Of a DNA stretch of 17,609 nt, positions 8,480 through 16,830 are shown in pieces. The translations under genes were made by a program, and so were the position numbers. The stretch is from Thermomucor indicae-seudaticae (lineage: Eukaryota > Mucoromycota > Mucoromycetes > Mucorales > Lichtheimiaceae): positions 1 through 17,609 of the forward strand of contig JSYX01000382.1 of assembly GCA_000787465.1 (NCBI GenBank), written 5' to 3'. Within the stretch, counting starts at the first letter, position 1. Each line of letters begins with the position of its first letter. The notes under the pieces are model-generated. The model was not told the DNA's origin. It worked only from the letters and a program-made list of their open reading frames with translations, and made no database searches.

Positions 8480-8742
8480 TGGAAATACTTTATCATTGAA
8501 ATAGACGAAGCACTTTTGAGTATCAAATATGTAGCACGAGATATGTAAAAAGCACAAGGGCATAGTTCTATGATCCTCATTGTCTTTGATATGTCATCAT
8601 GTCTGCTTGGTAATAATACGCACCGTAGAACACCATGCGGGTGATCCTTCAGCCTTGCTTTCGCGATTGTCATTAGGAAAAGAATTAGACACTTTGTTAT
8701 CGACAGCTCTTGCCAATGTAGAATTTACGTAACACATAAGAC

Positions 8743-8748
8743 AATAAA
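8743..8748 (+). terminator. Polyadenylation signal AATAAA of the acyltransferase gene
   Basis: AATAAA 263 nt after the stop at 8479 and 121 nt before the next start. It is the first clear signal in the gap between the two genes. Confidence 0.45.
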
Positions 8749-8869
8749 GGGATCGATCGGCGATTATCAGCAGCTTGAGAGCTCATTTTTTTCGCACGAG
8801 TCGGGAACAGAAAAGTATCATCTTTTTTCCACTGACTTGAACCGGGTGACGCGTATTGCTACTTTGAAC

Positions 8870-11329
8870 ATGAGCGATCCGAGCACTTTGGCCAACCTTG
8901 GAGAGGTTAAGACAAAGCACTTGTCGTTGGACTGGACAATCTCCTTTGAGAAGCGCAACATTTCTGGCCATGTCCTTTTGGACATGGTGACCATTGCACC
9001 AAAAGTTAGCAAAGTTGTACTCGACACAAGCTACCTTGATATCCACAAAGTCCTGTTGGATGGTGCTGAATTGGAAGTGAGTCTTGCGTAATGCCATTAT
9101 ACTGGACATGTACTTATCTATGAGCTGTTTTACTAGTTCCAAGTAGCTGAGCGCTACGTTCAACTGGGTTCTGCTTTGACTATCCAGCTTCCCAAACCTC
9201 TTCCTGAAGGCACTGAATTTCAACTTGCTATTCACTACGCGACCACTGCGAAGTGCACGGCCATCCAGTTTCTCGAGCCAGAGTATGTATCATGCAGAGA
9301 TTCTATTCAGAGACAAAGCAACTGATGTGCTTTAGACAAACCGTCGGTAAGAAGCATCCCTACTTGTTCTCTCAATGCCAACCGGTACGCGTTTTCTTTT
9401 TTCATTATTTGTCTCGATGGCCAGCACGTACAAGGGCTAATGCCGTGCTTCTCAGATCCACGCGCGGTCCTTCGTTCCTTGCCAGGACTCACCTGGTATC
9501 AAGCTGACCTATTCGGCCAAGGTCACCTCGCCACTTCCCGTTGTCATGTCAGCCCTAAAGACATCTGTGGAAAAAGCTCCGGATGGTGTTTCATCTGTGT
9601 ACCACTTTGAGCAGAGGACAACGATGCCGTCATATCTTATCGCGATCGCGTCTGGTAATCTGGAGGGTCGGGAAATTGGTCCCCGCAGTACGGTTTGGTG
9701 TGAACCTGAAATGGTTGATGCGGCCGCTTGGGAATTCGAGGTAATGTAAAAATATGTCATTTCAGTAAAGCAGGATAGTTATACTTTGAGAATATAGGAT
9801 ACCGAGACCTTTATTGCAACGGGCGAGAAGTTGTTGACTCCCTACGAATGGGGTCGATATGATCTGTTGGTTTTGCCGCCATCTTTCCCGTATGGCGGGA
9901 TGGAGGTAATCGTTACAGACTCCCGCCCATTTTGCCTTATTAATCCTTTTCTTCTTATCTTGTCGCTTCGAAGAATCCATGCTTAACGTTCGTCACACCG
10001 ACCTTATTATCTGGTATGTCGGAAGCAGTAAGAACTTTCGCGCGCTTTTGTAGGGGCTATTGATGAAACTGTGCTATTTCCTGAAGGTGACAAGAGTGCT
10101 GTTGACGTTGTTGCTCATGAAATCTCGCACAGCTGGATGGGTAACCTGGTCACGACCAAGAACTGGGTAAATACAATTATTGAGCTGCTTATTAATGAGC
10201 CTGGTTCTTATTTGTTCATCTTTAGGAACACTTTTGGCTGAACGAAGGCTGGACTGTCTTCGTGGAACGCAAGATCCTGAGTCGTCTCCACGGTGAACTG
10301 GAGCGACAATTCAGCGCTATCATTGGTAAGATGGAGGTTCGACTAGTTGTATTTGCTTTCACGCTGTGTCCCTAACGATAAAATAGGTTGGAAGGCTTTG
10401 AAAGAAAGTGTAGAGCATTTTGGAGCAGACTCTCCAGCTACGGTTCTGCGACCTGATCTGAGCGGGGGTATAGATCCTGACGACTACTTTAGCTCTATCC
10501 CATATGGTACGCCTTATGGATGGGTCTCAGCGCAATCATTCCTTTTAAGACTTGGGCTTTTCTGCAGAAAAGGGATTCAACTTGTTGTACCATATTGAAA
10601 AGACTGTCGGCGGGCCCGACATCTTTGAGCCATACATGAAGGCACACGTTGAACGATTCGCATCTCAATCCATTACCACCGAACAATGGAAAGCGTTCTT
10701 ATTTGAATATATGGAAAAACACCACGGACAGGCCGTAGTTGATAAACTAAACACCATCGACTTTGACGCTTGGATTCATGGCAAAGGCATGCCACCTGTG
10801 GACCCCAAGTTTGACACCACATTGGCTGACGCCTGCTATGCTCTCGCCAAGCGCTGGGACGAAGCACGGAACTCTGATGACCTGTCTGGTTTTTCACCGA
10901 AAGACGTAGAAAGCTTCAGTGCTACTCAGAAAAGTAAGGACCGAGATGTCGCGGTTACTGCTCGGTATTAACATCGAGATATACGTAGTCGTCTTTTTGG
11001 AACGATTGACCGACTGCGAGCCTCTTCCACACCATCTTCTCGCGAAGATGGACGAATTATATCAAATGACACCCATTCGTAATGCAGATGTTCGATTCCG
11101 GTGGCAACAGCTGTGCGTGATGGCCAGCTATAAGCCAATCTATCCTCATATCGTATCCTTTGTAACGGAGCAAGGTCGTATGAAGTTTGTCCGACCGCTT
11201 TACCGTCTGCTCTACCGCGCACAGGATGGTGCTGAATTGGCTAGGGAAACCTATCTGAAGAACAGAAACTTCTACCACCCTATTGCTGCTCAGCTCATTG
11301 AAAAGGATATTGGCTTGAAGCCAAAATAA
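8870..11329 (+). CDS. LAP2: Leukotriene A4 hydrolase-type M1 aminopeptidase, 613 aa, eleven exons
   Basis: Exons: 8870-9076, 9137-9282, 9336-9384, 9456-9740, 9798-9905, 9974-10013, 10087-10166, 10226-10325, 10387-10506, 10568-10933 and 10989-11329; introns 53-73 nt. It is a cytosolic zinc peptidase removing N-terminal residues from small peptides; animal members also hydrolyse the epoxide LTA4, and fungal members do so weakly at best. The zinc site is HEISH at 289-293 with the third ligand E312 (WLNEGW). The exopeptidase motif GGMEN is 262-266, split by intron 5. The proton-donor tyrosine is Y378 in SIPYEKG. The C-terminal substrate-carboxylate pair R564/K566 sits in EQGRMKF. The residue matching human Tyr378 is Phe373, as I recall is also the case in yeast. 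Length equals the family norm. Intron 6 has a second in-frame acceptor. The start is the first ATG; only a TTG lies upstream in frame. Confidence 0.95.
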
Positions 11330-11330
11330 A
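11325..11330 (+). terminator. AATAAA overlapping the aminopeptidase stop codon
   Basis: AATAAA formed by the last lysine codon, the TAA stop and the next base. It could serve as the polyadenylation signal with a very short 3' UTR; a T-rich tract that would confirm this is not obvious. Confidence 0.35.
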
Positions 11331-11998
11331 AGATAAAGGGACCTCTTGGCTTGTACAGCTTATTCTGTCACTCAATGGAAAAAACAAGTTCCAGTGGTTC
11401 TACCGGTCAAGGTCTAAATGCACGCAAAACAGGAATACGACGGGACATGACGGTTCCGCGAGACTAGACCAATTCCTTCCATTTGTTCACGGAAGACGCG
11501 GTATTTATTAGCAGTGACTCACACAGACGCGAAAAGCTTAATTGATAAGGTAAAATGTATATTATGCGAAAAACGAAAGATGTTCCATGGTCCCTGTCGC
11601 TGCTTTCTACGATAAGATGCGCTTTGCCTTTTCGCTCACTGTAATTCAAACTTCCTTACTGATTACCGATGCCACCAGATCAGGCCATCGGCAAACCTGT
11701 GATACCATACACCCGGTTAGTCGCGTAGTGAACGCGGTACTGCAGGGAAGCCAAGATGACACCGTCAGCCGGGCGCTTCAGGCAGGGAGCTGGATGCGGT
11801 GGCAGCGGCGTAGGGGAAGGAGGAGAGGAGCCTGTAAATGGATGTCAAGCGACTGATTTGCAACTGGGCGCTCTGCTTTGACAGTTCGTGTGACTAGGAA
11901 AGGTTCAAGTGGCCCACAGACAGTTAAATTCAACCTACCAAAAACGTGCTAGGACCCGAGTTTAAGTTTGAATGATGATGGATGGACAGCCGTATTAC
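11331..11998. other. Intergenic stretch without a supported gene
   Basis: A plus-strand frame from an ATG at 11587 runs 89 codons (start MVPVAAFYDKMRF, basic end), and a minus-strand frame covers 11464-11649. Neither has motifs, splice links or a promoter that I can see. The part near 11800-11835 is G-rich and purine-rich on the plus strand. Confidence 0.4.
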
Positions 11999-12006
11999 TA
12001 TAAAAG
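11999..12006 (+). promoter_or_regulatory. TATA box (TATAAAAG)
   Basis: Perfect TATAAAAG. The first ATG (12022) is probably upstream of the transcript start. The next ATG, at 12085, is 86 nt away and has a good start context. Confidence 0.6.
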
Positions 12007-12084
12007 GTTGCTTCAGTCAGCCATGGGAACGGCGGCGCCCATATCCAGAAGCGTGGATTGATCAGGATATCAAACTTTGACAGA

Positions 12085-12261
12085 ATGGCCATTTCACGCA
12101 ATAATCCAGGATTCCTCCCAGAAAGTTGGATTGCAAATTACTTGGCTGAGGACTATACACATCGTAAGGGAAGAAAGTCATTCTCCTTGTTGGGTCGATC
12201 CATTCCTTTCCGGTCCCACATGAAGAAGGCGGCTCTGGAAACATTGTGTTGTTTCCCGTGA
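12085..12261 (+). CDS. Possible small basic protein, 58 aa
   Basis: An ATG in strong context (AGAATGG) opens a 58-codon frame, 86 nt after a perfect TATA box. The N-terminal half is polar (MAISRNNPGFLPESWIANYL), the middle is basic (HRKGRKSF and RSHMKK), and the end is LCCFP, a double cysteine near the C-terminus. I recognise no family. A hairpin lies six bases after the stop. An ATG at 12022 would give only an 11-12 codon frame and may be 5' of the transcript start. Splicing could change the product: GTAAGG at about 12165 is a possible donor, with no compelling acceptor. It may equally be a chance frame. Confidence 0.3.
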   Translation: MAISRNNPGFLPESWIANYLAEDYTHRKGRKSFSLLGRSIPFRSHMKKAALETLCCFP

Positions 12262-12266
12262 TAGTA

Positions 12267-12302
12267 GGGAGAATGGAACGCTACAGAGCCCTGTAGTCTC
12301 CC
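12267..12302. repeat. Nested inverted repeat (hairpin with an internal bulge)
   Basis: Outer arms GGGAGA (12267-12272) and TCTCCC (12297-12302); inner arms CTACAG (12281-12286) and CTGTAG (12291-12296) with loop AGCC. Eight bases are unpaired on the 5' side. It directly follows the stop of the small ORF at 12085-12261. Confidence 0.65.
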
Positions 12303-12331
12303 CTTCTGATGCACATGCAGCTGTTTTTATT

Positions 12332-12915
12332 TCACGTCATGGGAGCTGTACTCACATAAAGGGATTGCAATGGTTTTCGCCCATGGAAAAAGGAAAGGTG
12401 AGTATACTTGTCGGTATTAAAGTCTTCCGAATCAGAGAAATTGAAGGTTGGCACCGCACTACGGATTTCGGGGCGCAAAAAGGGTCGATTGATCTGCGAG
12501 CGCGACTTCCCGAGTCTAGATGAATGGTGACCACATGACAAACCCGTTGACTCATCAAGGTCTCTCCTTCCAAGACGGAAACGAATCCATCTACGGTATA
12601 CAACGATCAGAATTAGCTTTTTACACAGGTCGCTGTAGGTAAATGGACCAGGAGGTGCATCAGATATGTTTCATACAAGTGAAAGAGGACTTGGTAATAG
12701 CTCTAAAACCCTATTGACGCCCATGCTACCCTGTTTATTCCTTTGCAAATCGAAAGTTAAATCGAGTCCGTGCTTGAAGAGCCTGGTCCCGTCTCCTCCC
12801 CCTTTGCTGGTTTCATAGGCTGCTGATCTCCCCTGAACCAAAACGCTCCTCCCCTCTGTGCGCGCCCTGCCACGCGCGAGCCTCATGAATTCTATTCCGT
12901 TACATTGGGGGCTGT
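12332..12915 (-). pseudogene. Minus-strand open frame with one internal TGA, possibly a decayed gene end
   Basis: One frame stays open from about 12915 down to a stop at 12332-12334, except for a TGA at 12673-12671. That is about 193 codons with a single internal stop. The last part reads like protein (TYSDLCKKLILIVVYRRWIR, then VPTFNFSDSEDFNTDKYTHL) and its stop is followed at once by AATAAA on the same strand. The 5' part is GC-rich and overlaps the CT-rich upstream region of the plus-strand gene at 12995, which by itself lowers stop frequency. No family is recognised. It could be a pseudogene, an exon joined by splicing around the TGA (I tried GTATGA at the TGA, but it breaks the frame), or chance. 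Confidence 0.25.
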
Positions 12916-12932
12916 TTTACTATGAATGAATA

Positions 12933-12942
12933 TATATAAATA
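12933..12942 (+). promoter_or_regulatory. TATA box of the zinc-knuckle gene
   Basis: TATATAAATA, 62 nt before the ATG at 12995. Upstream (about 12780-12895) is a CT-rich stretch on the plus strand, typical of promoters of well-expressed fungal genes. Confidence 0.75.
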
Positions 12943-12994
12943 CCGGAACAGATTGTTCATCCCACTCCCCATATCTGTCCTTGCTCACAAACAA

Positions 12995-13162
12995 ATGTCT
13001 CACGCTATCACCATCAAGCCCTTGAACCTTGAAGGAGGCCAATGGTATGTGGTGGGATTGGATATTCAATGACAGAACAGTCAGTCGCTCATGATGCCAT
13101 TTCGCAGCGCCTGGTGCGGCAAGTACGGCCACAAACGACCTAGCTGCCCTTTACTCAAGTGA
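12995..13162 (+). CDS. CCHC zinc-knuckle microprotein, 34 aa, two exons
   Basis: Exons 12995-13044 and 13108-13162, with a 63-nt intron that has a GTATGT donor and a CGCAG acceptor. Exon 1 encodes MSHAITIKPLNLEGGQ and ends with TG. Exon 2 supplies the C, so the first zinc cysteine is made by splicing. The spliced protein carries CAWCGKYGHKRPSC, a perfect C-x2-C-x4-H-x4-C zinc knuckle, then PLLK and a stop. If the intron is kept, translation stops after 12 further codons without a knuckle. Zinc knuckles of this type bind single-stranded nucleic acid or proteins and are best known from retroelement Gag and RNA-processing factors; here it stands almost alone. The TATA box at 12933 and intron size match the firm genes. 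Possible identities: an independent microprotein gene, or a domesticated or relict Gag fragment. No further exon was found. Confidence 0.65.
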
Positions 13163-13686
13163 TTTCGCTCTGCCTAATATCAACACTCTTACTGTTTGCT
13201 CGTTATTGCCCATTTTCGTTTTCCTTCACTGGCATGCCTCTATGTTATACCCACAACATTAAGCATTTGTATTAAAGAAACAGAAAAAAGTCGAAGCTAT
13301 GCTTTGATAGCATGCGCATATGGTCTCTCCCTTTATTTTGTTTGCTTTTCTGACACCCATCTTTTATTTGATTTTCTTGCCGTCTTGTCGTTTATGTGAT
13401 GTTCATTGGTTATGTTCCCGCAATAAAAATTTGGTCATGGGTTCTTTACGGTCCCGGTCATGGGAACTTTCATTATCTGTCAGCTACTCAGCTCTCGGCA
13501 AACTCGGACGAGCCGTTCATTTCTCATGTCACATCGAGAAAAGAAGAATCCACGGCGCAACTTACTTTGACGATAGCTTGCAAAGTCTCTTTCGACGCTC
13601 TTAGAGATTCCAAGGAACACTTCTTGGCACGCAGTCCATTTTATCTTGGTTATATCCACGGTTCAGTTTTTCCGTCTCACGTTTGA
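13163..13686. other. T-rich 3' region of the zinc-knuckle gene and an unsupported frame
   Basis: The first 260 bases are T-rich with few coding signs and contain ATTAAA near 13269 and AATAAA at 13422-13427, so they are probably 3' UTR. A plus-strand frame from an ATG at 13399 runs 95 codons (start MFIGYVPAIKIW, end SVFPSHV) with mixed composition but no motif, TATA box or splice sites. I do not call it a gene. Confidence 0.4.
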
Positions 13687-15376
13687 TCAACGATTTTCAC
13701 TTCTTTCCTTTACACACTCAAGTGGACGTTGACGTTGATGATCCTCAGAACGATAACAAGCAACATCAACAAAGGTTGCCAGTCGTTTCGGGAAAAGTTC
13801 CGCGTGGGAAGGAATAGTATACTTATCACATTCCAAGCATCCGGTTTGCTCGCTGTGGCACGCGACCCTTGCTATTTTAGCAATTGATATCTTAAGCTGC
13901 CCGTAGTGTATTTCTACCATATTAGACGCGGCACATTGTGCCCAATTGACCGCGAGGTCTACGAACACACGTTCGGTGAAAAGACACGTGACCTGCGCAC
14001 TTTTCAGAGCTTTGTAGTGATCGTGAACTTCCCTTGCTTCCATGAACAAGAATTCTCCTTCCACTTTGCTCAGAAACACAGAAAAGCTACTGCTTTCGTA
14101 TCAATACAAGAAGTCGGCGACCGAGGGGTAACTGGGATCATCAGCGGATTCGATACGCTCCAAGCATTTCCTCTGATGCCGCTTCTCCACACGAATTCTT
14201 TGCCAATTACACTGTCGACTTGGTCGGCTCCCTTTCTCTTTCTTTTTGTCAGCAGCTTCCTCGGACTTCTTGGTGACTATATTCTTGCAATTCATCTCTC
14301 TTTTGGGAGCAAGGGTACCCTTGAAGTAGATGAGCAATAAGCGCTTCCAAGCATAATCAAGGGTGCTGCCGTTCCAAGTGTTTTTGATCTTGACCGCTAG
14401 TTCTTCCTGTAGAGCGGAGAGGGACGTTTGCGACATTCCCTCGAGCTTTGTGATTTGAAAATGGATAGTGTCCAAGCGAACATTGTTCCAAAGCAGATGT
14501 TGATTAGCGCTTTTCTTTTCGTTAGATCCTGTTCCCCAGAGATATAATAACATAAATCCGCTGGACGTGTACTTGCACAGAGGCTGAAATAATCACTGTC
14601 CTTTGGAATGGCTGCAACATCTTTTGGTAGCCGGGCTACTGGTATGCATCTGGAGCTCTCCAGATAGTATCCTCGCGCTCGGTAAAATGTCCTTAATGTC
14701 CAATGCCGTCGCCGCATCATCCCGTACGTAGTTGGACTTTTCGCATAGCCTCAAACATTAAAGCACGTACTATTGCAGCCAAATCGGCTTTCATCTTGGT
14801 GAGATCGGCGGAAGTTCCATAAAGACGTTGCAGAGACAGCTTCTTGTGTTCTTCCGCCGGATCCTCCCGCACTTTCTCCTTGATCGAAACCTCGCAAACA
14901 CGTATCCTTCCACCAGCCAAAGTGCTCGGTCGCGCATTGCGTGTCTGTCATGCAAACTCCAAGTAGCTTTGCCAAGCGTTTGGCAGTCCTCGTGGCACTG
15001 TTGTTTGTGCATGCCGCAGCCAGCGGGCGAGCAAGCTGTGAGATTCGCTGACAGATTTGGAGACAATTTTAGGCGGCAGGTCCTGCATGTCGTTGTGCCT
15101 CGTCAAAGATGCCTCTTGGTAGCCTTATGCTTTTCTCCAAATCCTCCTTCTCGTTCATCAACTTGGTAAGGTATTCTACTTTGGACATGATTTGCTTTCT
15201 TCCTGCTTCCGCTCTGACTCTCGAGTTACAATCGTCAGCAATCTCGGTCCGAAGGTTTGCTCAACTGCGTTGAAAGCATCTTCCTCTGGGAATATCTCAA
15301 TAGTGCGCCAAGGAGCTGCTTCGTTCTGCCGTCTTCGTTTCGGTAAAGGTACCGTGATCGCATCGTTGCATGTCAC
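13687..15376 (-). pseudogene. Decayed protein-coding region, possibly a mobile-element remnant
   Basis: Protein-like text runs along the minus strand but hops between frames. From 15376: a basic stretch (PLPKRRRQNEAAPW) with EIFPEEDAFNAVEQTF. From about 15258, in a second frame: a likely coiled coil (MSKVEYLTKLMNEKEDLEKS). From 15124, back in the first frame: GYQEASLTRHNDMQDLPPK to the end at 14717, broken by a TGA at 14950-14948. From 14757, in the third frame to 13687: 356 codons with only two internal stops (TGA at 14595-14593 and 14103-14101). This last part has a lysine-rich stretch (KKSEEAADKKKEKG) and a cysteine cluster (CHSEQTGCLEC). The overlaps between frames are too short to hold introns of the size used here, so indels are the simpler reading. 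I do not recognise a transposase, reverse transcriptase or other family. Confidence 0.45.
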
Positions 15377-15712
15377 TGTTAGAGCTGCTGGAAGTGATCT
15401 GCCACTTTACTCAGAATACTGTAGAGTACCGAAAAGTCGTCCGGTGAAAGATCTCAATCTTGCTTTGTAAGACAGGTGTGTCGTAGTTTTGAGGTTGTTC
15501 GATATTGCAGATAGACAGTGAGTGCTTTGAAACTCTTTCTAGGTGCTTACATTCGTTTCTGGTTATTTTCAAGTCTGGCAGTAAAACTCCTTCCACGATG
15601 AAAGAACGACAGATCCATCTGACGGCCAAGCCACTGGCCAAACAGCTACCGACTGACGGTTAATTGGTGATGGTTCATATGACAAATCTCTGAAAGGTAG
15701 ATCTACGAAAAG

Positions 15713-15720
15713 TATAAATA
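15713..15720 (+). promoter_or_regulatory. TATA-like box (TATAAATA)
   Basis: Good TATAAATA match on the plus strand. The first ATG after it is at 15840, 127 nt on, a longer spacing than for the other boxes here. Confidence 0.35.
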
Positions 15721-15839
15721 GCCCATCTAGATTGTCAATAAAAGAGTAGTTGATTCTATCCTATTTCGAGTGATCCTGCCTATTTGCAGTCGGTTAGTCC
15801 AGATCCATTGCCCAAAGTTCGGCCCTAGAAATATTACAC

Positions 15840-16004
15840 ATGACGGAGATTGTTTGTGACGACTCTTGGATGAGTTCGAACAACCTCCTTTGCGCTCCAT
15901 TATGCGCACTTCACATGCTACAACGCCAGGTGTTTCCACAGGAAACTCCCTTTGCAAATTTTTTCTGTTTCATCAGGGTGGACGCACCCTCATTAATATA
16001 CTGA
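15840..16004 (+). CDS. Weak small ORF candidate, 54 aa
   Basis: This is the first ATG after the TATA-like box at 15713. The frame starts MTEIVCDDSWMSSNNLLCAP and contains five cysteines but no known spacing pattern. A possible 53-nt intron (GTGTTT to CATCAG at about 15928-15976) would shorten it to under 40 residues. There is no homology that I recognise, and the opposite strand is also open in parts, so this is only a candidate. Confidence 0.15.
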   Translation: MTEIVCDDSWMSSNNLLCAPLCALHMLQRQVFPQETPFANFFCFIRVDAPSLIY

Positions 16005-16269
16005 AGGCACGCTTCGAAGCATGCACGCATGGCTCTGCTATAACAGTGTAAAAGAGACTGGTCATTAACAGCTAAATCATTTCAGGTGTATGAATCGTAC
16101 TTGCAGCTTCTAGTTCTGCAGCGGCACATACGTTTATGGACACTTCACGAGGACGTTTTCTAGCAACTGCGGTCCGATTAAATCTGCTACGCCTGGTTAC
16201 TTCAAGATCTACTCTTCTTTTTGTCGGCGTAATTTGAGACTTCAAGATGCGTAATCGATCACATAAACG
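15973..16269 (-). other. Minus-strand open frame with a basic stretch and one internal stop
   Basis: One frame is open from 16269 to a TGA at 15975-15973 except for a TAG at 16074-16072. The first 65 codons read like protein, with a strongly basic, possibly nuclear-targeting stretch (ITPTKRRVDLEVTRRSRFNR, then VARKRPREV). It lies on the same strand and just upstream of the decayed region at 13687-15376 and might be its eroded N-terminal part. Nothing is recognised. Confidence 0.2.
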
Positions 16270-16274
16270 CTATC

Positions 16275-16830
16275 TACCAGTATCGCTATGGCCCGGCCCT
16301 TTGCGAGCGTCAGGAACTTTCGCCCAGTTAGCATTACCTGACGGCTCTCGTCTGTAGAACTGCTTCCTTGGCGAGATTAAGCTTAATTACTCTTGGTATG
16401 ACACGAAAGGTTGTCTCATTGCACGTAGGTTTGTGGACAAGATGTTCACCAAATGGCGAAACCAGCAGCTTTTTTGTATTCACGACCTATGAACGAACAG
16501 GAACACTGTTTACCGTTTTTTTGAGCAAGGGCTTTCTTCAGAATAGGTCAAACAGTGGCGATTATATCTCTAGGGTCAATGTGGGCGCAATCGTGTAGAA
16601 GAGGAGAGGTAATCGCGGTAAATGCGGTTTGTACGGACTCGGGAATTCAAGCTTTGCAGGCGGAAGGGGTGGGACGGAGAAGCAAGGCATATGAAAGTTT
16701 TAACGCGACATGGATGCATTGTGTGCAAAATTGTACGAGTCAACTTCTTATTTTAACCGAGGCTAGATCAGTGTGCACATGGTTTACAGACATGGTTCCA
16801 ACTGTATTCAGAAGCTATTAAAGAGAACTA
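16275..16830. other. No supported gene
   Basis: Two plus-strand frames (about 16368-16598 and 16555-16821) overlap here without motifs, promoter or splice sites. Short protein-like patches in different frames (for example FVDKMFTKWRNQQ near 16430) could be further element debris, but the signal is too weak to call. Confidence 0.35.

Noticed and set aside
13399..13686. Plus-strand frame of 95 codons starting MFIGYVPAIKIW
   Set aside because: It begins in the likely 3' UTR of the zinc-knuckle gene, just before an AATAAA, with no promoter, intron or motif. It remains possible but unsupported.
13906..14340. Plus-strand frame of 144 codons
   Set aside because: It is antisense to the longest decayed minus-strand frame and has no promoter or motif.
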